DNA of 29,084 nt from an uncultured bacterium (GTDB lineage Bacteria > Bacillota > Clostridia > Oscillospirales > Acutalibacteraceae): NCBI GenBank assembly GCA_905215855.1, contig CAJMRT010000026.1, positions 1 through 29,084 on the forward strand. The letters run 5' to 3'. A model generated the notes under the pieces. The model saw only the letters and a program-made list of their open reading frames with translations, made no database searches and was not told the DNA's origin. Below are positions 21,126 to 29,084 of the stretch, piece after piece. Made by a program: the position numbers and the translations under genes. Position 1 is the stretch's first letter, and the number at the start of each line of letters is the position of its first letter.

Positions 21126-22709
21126 CAGCTCTTCAAATAGCTGAATAAGTCTTATAATCTTTTCAATTTGATTTACAATCATGGTTTGTTCTTTTAAAGG
21201 TGGCAAACATATCAAAGCAGACGATACTTTATCAATGTTAAGGTTATCTACAGTAGAGCCAGAAGCCTTGATTACAAACTGATTATACAGATAATTTGAT
21301 GACAAAAGATAATATAAAAAGTTAATATCAAAAACAACATCGGGATTTCTCAGTACAAGCCATCCATCGTGAATACACCCATATATTTTGGAAATATATG
21401 GTCTGCCAAAGCTCATTGAATTTGTAAGTAGAAAATTACCCGGATATACTTCTCTGCTTTTCTTGATCCCTGTTGGCTTGATTTTCTCTTTTGTATTAGT
21501 AATGTACTTACCATCTTTATCGACATCGCCAATTTTTATCCAGTTAATACCATTGCTATCAGTTGTTATATATGACTTTATTGGCCTTGGAGAGCCACCC
21601 CTTTCAATTCCCACAGTTGAGCCAAGTCTAACCCACTGCCAGTTTATAGGTGTTTCAAAAGGTATTTCGTCATCAATACAAATAATATCATTGCCTATCT
21701 TCTCATAATAAGAGTTATCACTACCTTTGAAAATGACGGATTCTTTCTTATCACGCTTAATTTTACCTTGCTTAATCAGCTCTTCTTTTTCGACTCGTAT
21801 GCGTTCGAGAAGAACGGAAGCAGGCTCATCATTCGGGTCTTGCGGTACAAGTTTGCCACGGATTGCAAGGTCGAGAATTTTTGATTTAGTTTTATCGATA
21901 TCCCTTATCAAGTTATCTTTTGACTTTTCAATACTTTCAATTAAAGAGTTGGCATTGTGTACGGCATTTAATATCCTTTGCTGCTCATTTAACGGAGGCA
22001 AAGTGAACAGATAATTTGCAACATAATCTTTAGTTACTCTTTGTTGTCCTACATCGCCTGAAAAAGTAAGCACGCCTCCTGTAATAAAATCATCTCGTTT
22101 AACAAAATTCAATAAATATTCGGGTATTACCAAACTGGAAATTGTTCTTACAATATACAATTCAGTTGTACCAGCACCATAACCATTTATTAAACCACTG
22201 AAAACAACAGATTTTTTATTTTCAAAACAAGGTGTTATTTTTGCGATGCCTATATCATTATCGGCAAAATGTGTATAGCCTTTTTTTACTTTTTTCCAGA
22301 CTCTAATATCGGATATAAATTTATTAGTGTATCCTTCTCTAATATTCGCCATCGGAACAAATGATACTTCGGTATTATCATCAATACTATTGCGAGGATT
22401 TATTACACAAGCTGTTTTTATTCGCACCCATTCCCAATTATCAGGTACATCAAAAGGTATTTCATCTTCGATACATTTTACCGTGCCATCGGAGAATTTC
22501 TCATAATGTAAATTATCAACACCTTTGAAGATAACTGTATCGTTTTTAATGTCTTTAGGTTTCAACTTTCCGTCCTTGACCATTTGCTGCTTTTCAGCAC
22601 GGATACGCTCAAGGAGAACAGACGCCGGCTCGTCATTCGGGTCTTGCGGAACAAGTTTACCACGGATAGCCAAATCCAAGATTTTTTGTCGTAATGCTTT
22701 TGTATCCAT
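21120..22709 (-). CDS. hsdS: type I restriction-modification specificity subunit HsdS (expressed copy)
   Basis: Directs the HsdM/HsdR complex to a bipartite DNA target. 529 aa from the ATG at 22707-22709 (MDTKALRQKI), 9 nt after AGGA; an upstream in-frame start would add 14 residues overlapping the gene before it. Conserved block 1 is at 8-63 (KILDLAIRGKLVPQDPNDEP) and TRD1 is about 91-240. The central helical region with a second copy of the block is at 276-328, TRD2 is about 350-505, and the C-terminal helix is IEKIIRLIQLFEELL. It starts 4 nt after the PIN-like gene. TRD boundaries coincide with inversion repeats at 22500-22518 and 21699-21714, so its specificity is probably phase variable. 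Confidence 0.93.
   Translation of the reverse strand: MDTKALRQKILDLAIRGKLVPQDPNDEPASVLLERIRAEKQQMVKDGKLKPKDIKNDTVIFKGVDNLHYEKFSDGTVKCIEDEIPFDVPDNWEWVRIKTACVINPRNSIDDNTEVSFVPMANIREGYTNKFISDIRVWKKVKKGYTHFADNDIGIAKITPCFENKKSVVFSGLINGYGAGTTELYIVRTISSLVIPEYLLNFVKRDDFITGGVLTFSGDVGQQRVTKDYVANYLFTLPPLNEQQRILNAVHNANSLIESIEKSKDNLIRDIDKTKSKILDLAIRGKLVPQDPNDEPASVLLERIRVEKEELIKQGKIKRDKKESVIFKGSDNSYYEKIGNDIICIDDEIPFETPINWQWVRLGSTVGIERGGSPRPIKSYITTDSNGINWIKIGDVDKDGKYITNTKEKIKPTGIKKSREVYPGNFLLTNSMSFGRPYISKIYGCIHDGWLVLRNPDVVFDINFLYYLLSSNYLYNQFVIKASGSTVDNLNIDKVSSALICLPPLKEQTMIVNQIEKIIRLIQLFEELL
21699..21714. repeat. hsdS inversion repeat C
   Basis: Inverted copy of CTCTTATTATGAGAAG at the TRD2 boundary of the expressed hsdS. 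It can pair with 20636-20651 and, with its longer flank to about 21900, with 19000-19207. Confidence 0.8.
22500..22518. repeat. hsdS inversion repeat D
   Basis: Inverted copy of TGATAATTTACATTATGAG at the TRD1 boundary of the expressed hsdS; pairs with 18409-18427. Confidence 0.8.
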
Positions 22710-22713
22710 TATT

Positions 22714-24669
22714 CTACATCCTTTTTTCAACAATCGCTCTTGCCTTTTCAAAACTTAAAGCTTTTAATTTTTTTCCTATAATAGACAAAATACTGCCAGC
22801 AACTATGAAAAGAGCAATATATGCTATTGTATGCCATGTCAAATCATTTGAGTTAGATACATTAATATAAATCAGCTTACAAATCTCAATAACAATGCTC
22901 ATCACGAAGCATGGTATGACTGCAAAGATGATTGTCAATATCCATCCCAAAACTTTTATTCTATTTTCAATTTTGGTTTTTTGGGATTTGGTCTTTTCAT
23001 TTTCTAAACTTTCAACTCTATTTTGCAAACTTTGAATTATTTCTTCATTTCGCTGCTTTTCTCGTGCCGATTCTTCTTTTATTCTTTGCAACTCGTTTTT
23101 TGTTGTCTCATGAGCCTTGCTTTCATCTCGATATTGTTTTAAAGAACGTGCTTCTATATCTTCGTAGACTTCTTTATAAGTATTTGAATTAAAACGAGCA
23201 TAATCTCCTCGAGTGATATTCATTAGTGATTCTCTAACGACAGGATGCGATCTTAAAAACAAAAATTTCTTCTCATCAATATTTTCTGATTTTCTTGCTT
23301 CATCCAAAGATTTAATATATAGTTCTAACAGCTCTTGACTTGGGTTTAAAAAATCATAGCAATCAGCCAATAATTTGTTTTTTTGGTATTTAACCATTTC
23401 CATCGGCTTATTAAGCCACAAAACGGCACCAAAAATATCCATAGAAATACACGCCGGTATATGACCTGAATTTGTGCTTTGATTACTTTCATATCGCTTA
23501 CTTACATTTGCGATTGTTGAGTTAGATGTAAGCATGATATGTCCAGATCCCCCAATTGTTGTAGAAACTGTCCCCTTACGCTTGCGATATATCATAATGA
23601 TCGAGCGTATGTCTGTGCGAACGGTTTGCTCTTTCTCTGGCAGCAAATCATAACCATTTTCATGATACTTTTCTTTTATCATTTCATAGATTTTTTCTTC
23701 ATCTTCTTGAAATTGTTGCTCAATTGTGTCGTACTCTGACTCTACAACATTAATTCCATATCCATTAAGTTTTTCTTCAATTTCTCCACAAAATTCAGTT
23801 ATTTCTTGAACTGTAAATTCTGAATCATGAAAAAAACGTGCCACTTTATTTGCTTTTGCCATATCGTACTGTGTACTTATTGCCCACATAGATGCACGCT
23901 CGATGATTCCTTGTATCTCTCTAAAATTGTGTTCAAAAACACATACAGAACATTTAACTGATTTAATTTCTTCAATCAAAGTTTTATATGACTCAACTCT
24001 GGATTTTTCATCCATACCAAGTAGAGCAAAAACAATTGGAGAATCCAAATATACATTAAGCCCTGTATAATCAGCCGTTTGTTCACCAACATAGAACAAC
24101 GATTGATTTGTAATATTACATAATGATAAAGAAGCAATAAAAGTATACATATCTGTACGTTCAAGTGCTTCTTTTTTTACAAATGAATACCATGCATATT
24201 CAAGCGGATCTAAACCCTGCGAATTATCTGTTGTTGCATTTTCATCAAATATATAGTCAGTATTTTCAATTGCAGATAAAATGAAATCTTGCAAATTTAT
24301 ATTATCAATAGAAATATCAAGTTCGGAGCAATATTGTCCAAATGAATCTAATAATTCATTTAAGCGATTTGTAAAATCAGTTTCGTTAAAACGATATTTC
24401 ATCATTTCATCTTTTACTGAAACATATTTTCCGTGGTCACTTATTATCGAGTGATTTTCCAAACCTACTCCCAACACCTGCCTAACAAATGGCAATGGTA
24501 ACTTAATGCCATATTTTTCATTAAACTTCTTAGCAACCTCTTCGTCCTCTACTATGGTAGAATCATTACTTAAAATTATATTTGCAAAAAACGAGAAGTA
24601 TGTATCAAGAATATTATTTCCTAAATATCCAGCTTTAAACGCAGCATAAAGTTTAGTTACATCTGACAT
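22714..24669 (-). CDS. PIN-like, membrane-anchored protein of unknown function inside the type I RM operon
   Basis: 651 aa from the ATG at 24667-24669 (MSDVTKLYAAF), 9 nt after GAGG; an ATG three codons earlier touches the ribosome binding site. I do not recognise a named family. Residues about 200-385 look like a PIN-type nuclease fold. It has NVYLDS with D209, acidic residues E246/E251 on the next helix (VFEHNFREIQGIIE), D353 (RTDIRSIIMIY) and HIMLTSN (377-383). Residues about 505-575 form a long charged coiled coil (ETTKNELQRIKEESAREKQR). Two membrane segments follow (about 574-600 and 612-633) and a basic tail. It lies 36 nt after hsdM and 4 nt before hsdS, so it should be co-expressed. 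A membrane-tethered RNase or DNase effector is a plausible inference. Confidence 0.75.
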   Translation of the reverse strand: MSDVTKLYAAFKAGYLGNNILDTYFSFFANIILSNDSTIVEDEEVAKKFNEKYGIKLPLPFVRQVLGVGLENHSIISDHGKYVSVKDEMMKYRFNETDFTNRLNELLDSFGQYCSELDISIDNINLQDFILSAIENTDYIFDENATTDNSQGLDPLEYAWYSFVKKEALERTDMYTFIASLSLCNITNQSLFYVGEQTADYTGLNVYLDSPIVFALLGMDEKSRVESYKTLIEEIKSVKCSVCVFEHNFREIQGIIERASMWAISTQYDMAKANKVARFFHDSEFTVQEITEFCGEIEEKLNGYGINVVESEYDTIEQQFQEDEEKIYEMIKEKYHENGYDLLPEKEQTVRTDIRSIIMIYRKRKGTVSTTIGGSGHIMLTSNSTIANVSKRYESNQSTNSGHIPACISMDIFGAVLWLNKPMEMVKYQKNKLLADCYDFLNPSQELLELYIKSLDEARKSENIDEKKFLFLRSHPVVRESLMNITRGDYARFNSNTYKEVYEDIEARSLKQYRDESKAHETTKNELQRIKEESAREKQRNEEIIQSLQNRVESLENEKTKSQKTKIENRIKVLGWILTIIFAVIPCFVMSIVIEICKLIYINVSNSNDLTWHTIAYIALFIVAGSILSIIGKKLKALSFEKARAIVEKRM

Positions 24670-24705
24670 TGTAATCATCCTCTTTTCTCACAAAATTTGA
24701 CATCT

Positions 24706-26133
24706 TTATTCCTCCACCTCTCCTATAAGTTTTTCAAGTTCAGCAACTGCTTTTGCAATATTTGTTGATTCTTCTTTTATTTGTGAAATCATTTCGGCTA
24801 ATGTGCGGTCATCATCTTCTTCACTGACAATCCATTTAAAGTCTAATTTCAACTGGTCACGAGAATAGACCTCATCTTTTGTAAATTTTCTCCATCTTCC
24901 GTTTGGTTTTTCTTCAGAATATGTAGGCACACGGTCTTGCATATGACCGGAACAATAGCAAGAGACAAAGTCGTCAAGATGTTCCCTTGTAAGAGGCTTT
25001 TGAACTAAAGTGTGCTTAATTCCAATACGATAGTCATAAACCCATATATCCTCGGTCGGACTTCCTTTTTCAAAGAAAAGTACATTCGTCTTAACTCCAT
25101 TTGCATAGAAAATTCCTGTAGGAAGTCGCAATATTGTGTGAAGATTAAAATCTTTAAGTAATTTTTCTCTAACTTTTGCAGTTGCATTTCCGTCGGTAAG
25201 GACATTATCAGGAAGAACAACAGCAACTCTGCCACCGGTTTTGACAATAGACATAATATGCTGTAAAAAATTAACCTGATTGTCCGATGTTTTTATGAAA
25301 TCACTACGAACAGCAGAGACTTCACCGCTTCCTTGTGGTCTTGTGCCAAAAGGCGGATTTGCAAGAATAACATCATACATTTTATCCGATGTATCGAGCA
25401 ACGAATCTTGGCACACAATAGGACTGGTATGAGTACCTATATCGTGTAAATATAAGTTCATAGACGCAAGCGTTACAACAAGCGGAGTATTATCAACTCC
25501 AAATAATGCATTGTTTTTCAAATTTGTTAATTGATTAGAATTTTTAGCCTGCTTCTTCATATGTTCATAAGCTGCAAGTAAAAATCCGGCTGTACCGCAA
25601 GCAGGGTCTGCAACAGTTTCTGTAATTTTTGGGTCTGTTACATCAACCATTGCTTGAATAAGAGCACGTGGAGTGAAATACTGACCGGCACCACTTTTCT
25701 TATCTTGTCCATTCTTTTCAAGAATAGATTCATAGATAGCACCTTTTAAATCGCCTTCCATCATATACCAGTTTTCACTCTTTACCATTTCAATGATTTT
25801 TGCAAGTTTCACAGGGCTATCAATTTTGTTTGCAGCCTTTGTAAAGATAGTGCCTATTAATCCCTCTTCTTTTGCCAGTTCCCTTAAAATTTCTTCGTAT
25901 TTTTCAATTAAATCTGTGCCGTTTAGATGAACAAGGTCTTTCCACTTGTATCCATCCGGAATGGTGCTTTCAAGTCCCATTTCCTCTTTTTCTTCATCCA
26001 TTTTTAGAAAAAGTATATATGTAAGCTGAGTAATATAATCTGTAAAACCGACACCGGCAGCAGCCATAACATTTGCTATGTCTCCAACCTTTTTGATTAG
26101 AGCCGATTCAGTTTTAATTTGATTTTCTGTCAT
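24706..26133 (-). CDS. hsdM: type I restriction-modification methyltransferase subunit HsdM
   Basis: N6-adenine DNA methyltransferase acting with HsdS, cytosolic. 475 aa. An N-terminal helical domain (HsdM_N, about 10-135) precedes the catalytic domain with motif I ADPACGTAGF (175-184), FGVDNTP (211-217) and motif IV NPPF (259-262). All key motifs are intact. It starts 3 nt after the hsdR stop. The order hsdR-hsdM-[PIN-like]-hsdS is unusual only for the extra gene. Confidence 0.96.
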   Translation of the reverse strand: MTENQIKTESALIKKVGDIANVMAAAGVGFTDYITQLTYILFLKMDEEKEEMGLESTIPDGYKWKDLVHLNGTDLIEKYEEILRELAKEEGLIGTIFTKAANKIDSPVKLAKIIEMVKSENWYMMEGDLKGAIYESILEKNGQDKKSGAGQYFTPRALIQAMVDVTDPKITETVADPACGTAGFLLAAYEHMKKQAKNSNQLTNLKNNALFGVDNTPLVVTLASMNLYLHDIGTHTSPIVCQDSLLDTSDKMYDVILANPPFGTRPQGSGEVSAVRSDFIKTSDNQVNFLQHIMSIVKTGGRVAVVLPDNVLTDGNATAKVREKLLKDFNLHTILRLPTGIFYANGVKTNVLFFEKGSPTEDIWVYDYRIGIKHTLVQKPLTREHLDDFVSCYCSGHMQDRVPTYSEEKPNGRWRKFTKDEVYSRDQLKLDFKWIVSEEDDDRTLAEMISQIKEESTNIAKAVAELEKLIGEVEE

Positions 26134-26136
26134 AAT

Positions 26137-28890
26137 TTAAGCCGCCTTTAATAAAAATTTAGATAAAGTAACAAGTTCCGTTTTAAGTGACAGAGCTCCA
26201 AAAGTTTTTATTGCTTTTCTCCATAAATCAGTATCAATTTCATTTAATTCATTGATACTGATATAACCATCATTTATTATATAATCCGCAATATGCTTCA
26301 TAATATCTTTCTGGTCTTCTGTAAGAGTACGCTGAACTTGCCCGCAATAAAGAGTAAATCTTTGTGAATATCCTTTAAGCAAGCTGATGAGTTTAGGATT
26401 CTTTTTATATGCATAGCGAACAATCTGAATTAAGTTCGTCAATGCGTTTGCATTTTGGCTAATATCCAATTCATCGACATTATTGTCTGTATCCAAGAGC
26501 TTATAGTTCCCCCATATTTTTGCTGGGGTAAATGAACGGTTTTCAGACAGTAATCTTTCTTGAAGTTTCGAAAGCATTGAATGAGTAATAACAGTATCTT
26601 CGGAATTATAAATTATACGAAGTGCTTCTATGCTGTCGGCGTTTTCAGTAATATATTTTTCAAAATTTTCAATAAACGAAAGTGCTTGTTCTTTTGAAAA
26701 GCCTTTTTCAATTAACTTATCCTCATCCGGTGAAATCGCATAATATCCTCTATGTAATTCAAGCAAATTTTTTCTTGCATCAAGATTGGTAATCAAACAA
26801 GAAATGAGATTATTTCTTGCACCGTTTTTGCTTGATACACTTTCAAATGGCGGCAATATATTTTTTGATAATGCCTCATTTATATTGAATGCAAGTTCCT
26901 TTGGCGAAAAATTGCAATTTGAAATAAATGTCTTTAGATGATGTCCAAATAAAGCATTTTCTTCGTATCTATGATTTATAGTTGCACAATAATCACGCAA
27001 TAATGCCAAATTATCATCACTAACATAGCCATGAGAAAGATATTCCAGAAGTTGTTCTAATTTGGGAATTTTATTATTCTGTCCACTTTTTCCGTTTCCT
27101 GCTTTTGGAATTTGTTTATCGTGTTCGGTTACACCAATGGCATCAACAATATAAAAACAATCTTTTGTTGTAGCATTTGGAGTAACTTCTCTCAACTTAT
27201 CATCACTTATTACACGGCAACCTCTGCCTTTCATCTGAGTATAAAGAACATCGGAATTGACATCTCTCATAAAGAAAACAACTTCCAAAGGTTTAACATC
27301 TGTACCGGTTGCTACTAAAGTTACAGTAACGGCAATTCTAAACTCTTTATTTGTTCGGAACTCTCTAATAAGTACATCAGTGTCTCCGGCAGAATATGTT
27401 ATTTTCTGCACAAATTTTTCAGGAACGATATTATCTTCAAAATTCTCGGCAAATACTTCTTTTACAATATTCACTATTTCAGTAGCGTGATGGTCATCTT
27501 TTGCAAAGATAAGAGTTTTAGGTATATAATCCCAAGACACTTTACGCTCAGGAAATAAATCTGTATAAATAGATTTTTTAAATTCTTCTAAATTTAACCG
27601 AATTTGTTCCGGACTTACAATTGAACGGTCAAGTTGTGCTTCAGCGTAATCGATACGTTTATTTGAAATATAAAAGTCCACTTTTTGGCCGTTACGAGCG
27701 GTTTCAATAACAGTGGCTCCTTTTTCAATAGCACCGCCGTGTTCCGTCTGTTCAGTCTTTATTCTATAAACACGATTTGGAACATTAACGCCATCAACAA
27801 TAGAATCTTCATAAGTGTATTCTTCAATGATATTGTCATTAAAAAACGCATATGCTTCCGGTGTTGGTGTTGCTGTCAATCCAAGTATTTTTGCCCCTTT
27901 AAAATATTTAAGGACAGATTGCCACTTCCCATAAATTGAGCGATGGCATTCGTCAACAATAATAAATTGAAAATGGTCTGGAGACAATTCGAGATTATTA
28001 CCTAATTTAATTTCAGATTCATTTTTTTCATCAGAAATAAAAGATTTGTCATCCTCTTCATCTTCATCAATATCATCTATCTTTTGACCTGTTAAAACCG
28101 CAAACAACTTTTGAATAGTCGATATAACTATATCGCTGTTAATTTTATCCGGTTTAGTCAGTCTGTTTATTGTATATAAATCATTTAATGGTTGTTGATT
28201 CTCTGTTCTGTCAAATAATTTAAATTCTGTTTCTGCTTGACGAGCAAGGTTGTTTCTGTCAGCTAAAAACAAAACTCTTCCAGTTTGTGTATAATTCAAC
28301 TGTCTATATGCCGCAAGGCAAGCAAGATATGTTTTGCCCGAACCGGTAGCAAGTACAGCAAGTGCTTTTTTTCGACCTTTTCTAATTGAATTTTCAAAAT
28401 TAACTTCTGCTTCATATTGACAATTGCGAAGTCCCTTTTCTTCAATTCGAGGCAAAGCACCATATTCAGATTTCATTTCTATAAGCTGCAACATTTTTTT
28501 AGGCGAATGCATCTCTGTAAGTTCAATATAATCTCCATCGGGATCAGTTAACATATTTTTAAATAGAATTTTTTTGCCATTTGCAAGATAAACAAGAGGA
28601 ATCAAATTATCAAACCAAGTACCGTACCAATTCTCTGGAGTTATAGCATAATTTTCTGCTTGTTTAGCTACATCTATTCCAAGAGAATTTTCTGCTTTCT
28701 TTGCTTCTATAACTGCAATTGCTTTATTATCAATAAAAAGAAGATAATCACTTTCTTTGCCACCCTGCATAAGTGCTTCTTTGACTGCCAAAGAAAGATT
28801 AGGAATATATTCATCTCGTGAGACAATATTCCAACCGGAAGCCGTAAGTTGTTTATCTATTTTTACTCTTGCTTTTTCTTCAGGTAACAT
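26137..28890 (-). CDS. hsdR: type I restriction-modification endonuclease/translocase subunit HsdR
   Basis: Motor and nuclease subunit that cuts unmethylated DNA after ATP-driven translocation. 917 aa, in the range of the EcoEI/EcoAI-like branch. The N-terminal PD-(D/E)xK nuclease shows SDYLLFIDNKAIAVIEAKK with D48, E62 and K64. The SF2 helicase has Walker A ATGSGKT (181-187), Walker B DECH (313-316), GLTATPTPE and the C-terminal-lobe QMKGRGCRVIS. The C-terminal region would bind HsdM/HsdS. An acidic insert (IDDIDEDEEDDKSF, about 271-284) lies between the helicase motifs. AAGGGG precedes the ATG by 8 nt; an extended -10 promoter is upstream. Confidence 0.96.
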   Translation of the reverse strand: MLPEEKARVKIDKQLTASGWNIVSRDEYIPNLSLAVKEALMQGGKESDYLLFIDNKAIAVIEAKKAENSLGIDVAKQAENYAITPENWYGTWFDNLIPLVYLANGKKILFKNMLTDPDGDYIELTEMHSPKKMLQLIEMKSEYGALPRIEEKGLRNCQYEAEVNFENSIRKGRKKALAVLATGSGKTYLACLAAYRQLNYTQTGRVLFLADRNNLARQAETEFKLFDRTENQQPLNDLYTINRLTKPDKINSDIVISTIQKLFAVLTGQKIDDIDEDEEDDKSFISDEKNESEIKLGNNLELSPDHFQFIIVDECHRSIYGKWQSVLKYFKGAKILGLTATPTPEAYAFFNDNIIEEYTYEDSIVDGVNVPNRVYRIKTEQTEHGGAIEKGATVIETARNGQKVDFYISNKRIDYAEAQLDRSIVSPEQIRLNLEEFKKSIYTDLFPERKVSWDYIPKTLIFAKDDHHATEIVNIVKEVFAENFEDNIVPEKFVQKITYSAGDTDVLIREFRTNKEFRIAVTVTLVATGTDVKPLEVVFFMRDVNSDVLYTQMKGRGCRVISDDKLREVTPNATTKDCFYIVDAIGVTEHDKQIPKAGNGKSGQNNKIPKLEQLLEYLSHGYVSDDNLALLRDYCATINHRYEENALFGHHLKTFISNCNFSPKELAFNINEALSKNILPPFESVSSKNGARNNLISCLITNLDARKNLLELHRGYYAISPDEDKLIEKGFSKEQALSFIENFEKYITENADSIEALRIIYNSEDTVITHSMLSKLQERLLSENRSFTPAKIWGNYKLLDTDNNVDELDISQNANALTNLIQIVRYAYKKNPKLISLLKGYSQRFTLYCGQVQRTLTEDQKDIMKHIADYIINDGYISINELNEIDTDLWRKAIKTFGALSLKTELVTLSKFLLKAA

Positions 28891-28914
28891 ATCATTAACC
28901 CCTTTGAAATTTTT

Positions 28915-28943
28915 ACTTCCTGATAGTTAAAATTATCGGAAGT
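28915..28943. repeat. inverted repeat in the hsdR leader
   Basis: ACTTCC-T-GATA (28915-28925) and TATCGGAAGT (28934-28943) pair perfectly apart from one bulged base. It lies between the promoter and the hsdR start, so it could be an operator or an RNA hairpin. No T tract on the minus strand close by makes it a clear terminator. Confidence 0.5.
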
Positions 28944-28989
28944 TAAATTAGACAGTACAATTTGCCACATCGCATAAGAATCCAATATT

Positions 28990-28998
28990 ATTATAGCA
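28990..28998 (-). promoter_or_regulatory. extended -10 promoter of the type I RM operon
   Basis: Minus-strand TGCTATAAT (extended -10), about 100 nt upstream of hsdR. The -35 region is AT-rich without a consensus hexamer. No gene is seen from here to the window end. Confidence 0.6.
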
Positions 28999-29084
28999 TA
29001 TTCAAGAGCAAAATTAAATAAATAAAATTTTCGCAGATTGTAAAATGAAGATGAAACAATAAAAAAGAATATCCATAGAAACGA

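Larger units (their letters stand above)
18409..22518. mobile_element. invertible hsdS region (shufflon-like)
   Basis: An inversion system bounded by its outermost inverted repeats. It contains the silent two-TRD hsdS, the recombinase, a single-TRD cassette and most of the expressed hsdS. Combining two TRD1 and three TRD2 options gives up to six specificity subunits (inference). Confidence 0.75.

Noticed and set aside
22710..22751. 14-residue extension of the expressed hsdS
   Set aside because: It overlaps the end of the preceding gene; the ATG at 22709 has a spaced Shine-Dalgarno and begins the conserved block.

Overview
The window looks like chromosomal DNA from a low-to-mid GC Firmicute of class Clostridia, most likely a gut Ruminococcus/Oscillospiraceae relative. 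The grounds are strong AGGAGG-type ribosome binding sites, a fused S10-spc ribosomal protein cluster, zinc-type S14, a zinc-ribbon L24, and TnpV and type I restriction genes of the kind common in that group. The genus is an inference.

Region 1 (1-8817) is the conserved ribosomal protein cluster, read on the minus strand from rpsJ to the start of rpsE (19 genes; rpsE runs off the left edge). A consensus promoter lies at 8600-8628. The roughly 287-nt leader carries an intrinsic terminator, and an upstream segment could form a competing antiterminator, so the operon looks attenuation-controlled.

Region 2 (8818-11836) is housekeeping DNA. It has a corrinoid adenosyltransferase gene (+), a run of 3.5 tandem repeats each carrying a terminator hairpin, nicotinate phosphoribosyltransferase (-), a 55-aa zinc-ribbon protein (+), and tRNA-Trp with its own promoter and terminator.

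Region 3 (about 11790-17060, right boundary uncertain) is an integrated element next to tRNA-Trp. In order of transcription on the minus strand it has a putative regulator, an unrecognised 109-aa protein, a replication origin, a Rep protein, an FtsK/TcpA-like ATPase, an excisionase-like protein and a tyrosine integrase. The Rep has the circovirus-type (CRESS) HUH endonuclease plus superfamily 3 helicase layout. Just upstream of it is a perfect stem-loop presenting TAGTATTAC, the nonanucleotide of circovirus origins, flanked by three TGCTAC/GTAGCA hexamers. This is the most exciting part of the window: a bacterial integrated replicon with a recognisably circovirus-like Rep and origin.

Region 4 (17061-18312) is mostly non-coding, with two related hairpin modules and a broken tnpV gene.

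Region 5 (18350-29084) is a phase-variable type I restriction-modification locus on the minus strand. The order is hsdR, hsdM, an unusual 651-aa PIN-like protein with two membrane segments, the expressed hsdS, a single-TRD silent cassette, a tyrosine recombinase, and a second promoterless hsdS. Inverted repeats inside the hsdS copies pair up so that inversions would swap either TRD in frame, giving up to six specificities. The PIN-like membrane protein between hsdM and hsdS is not a standard type I subunit and may be an added effector.
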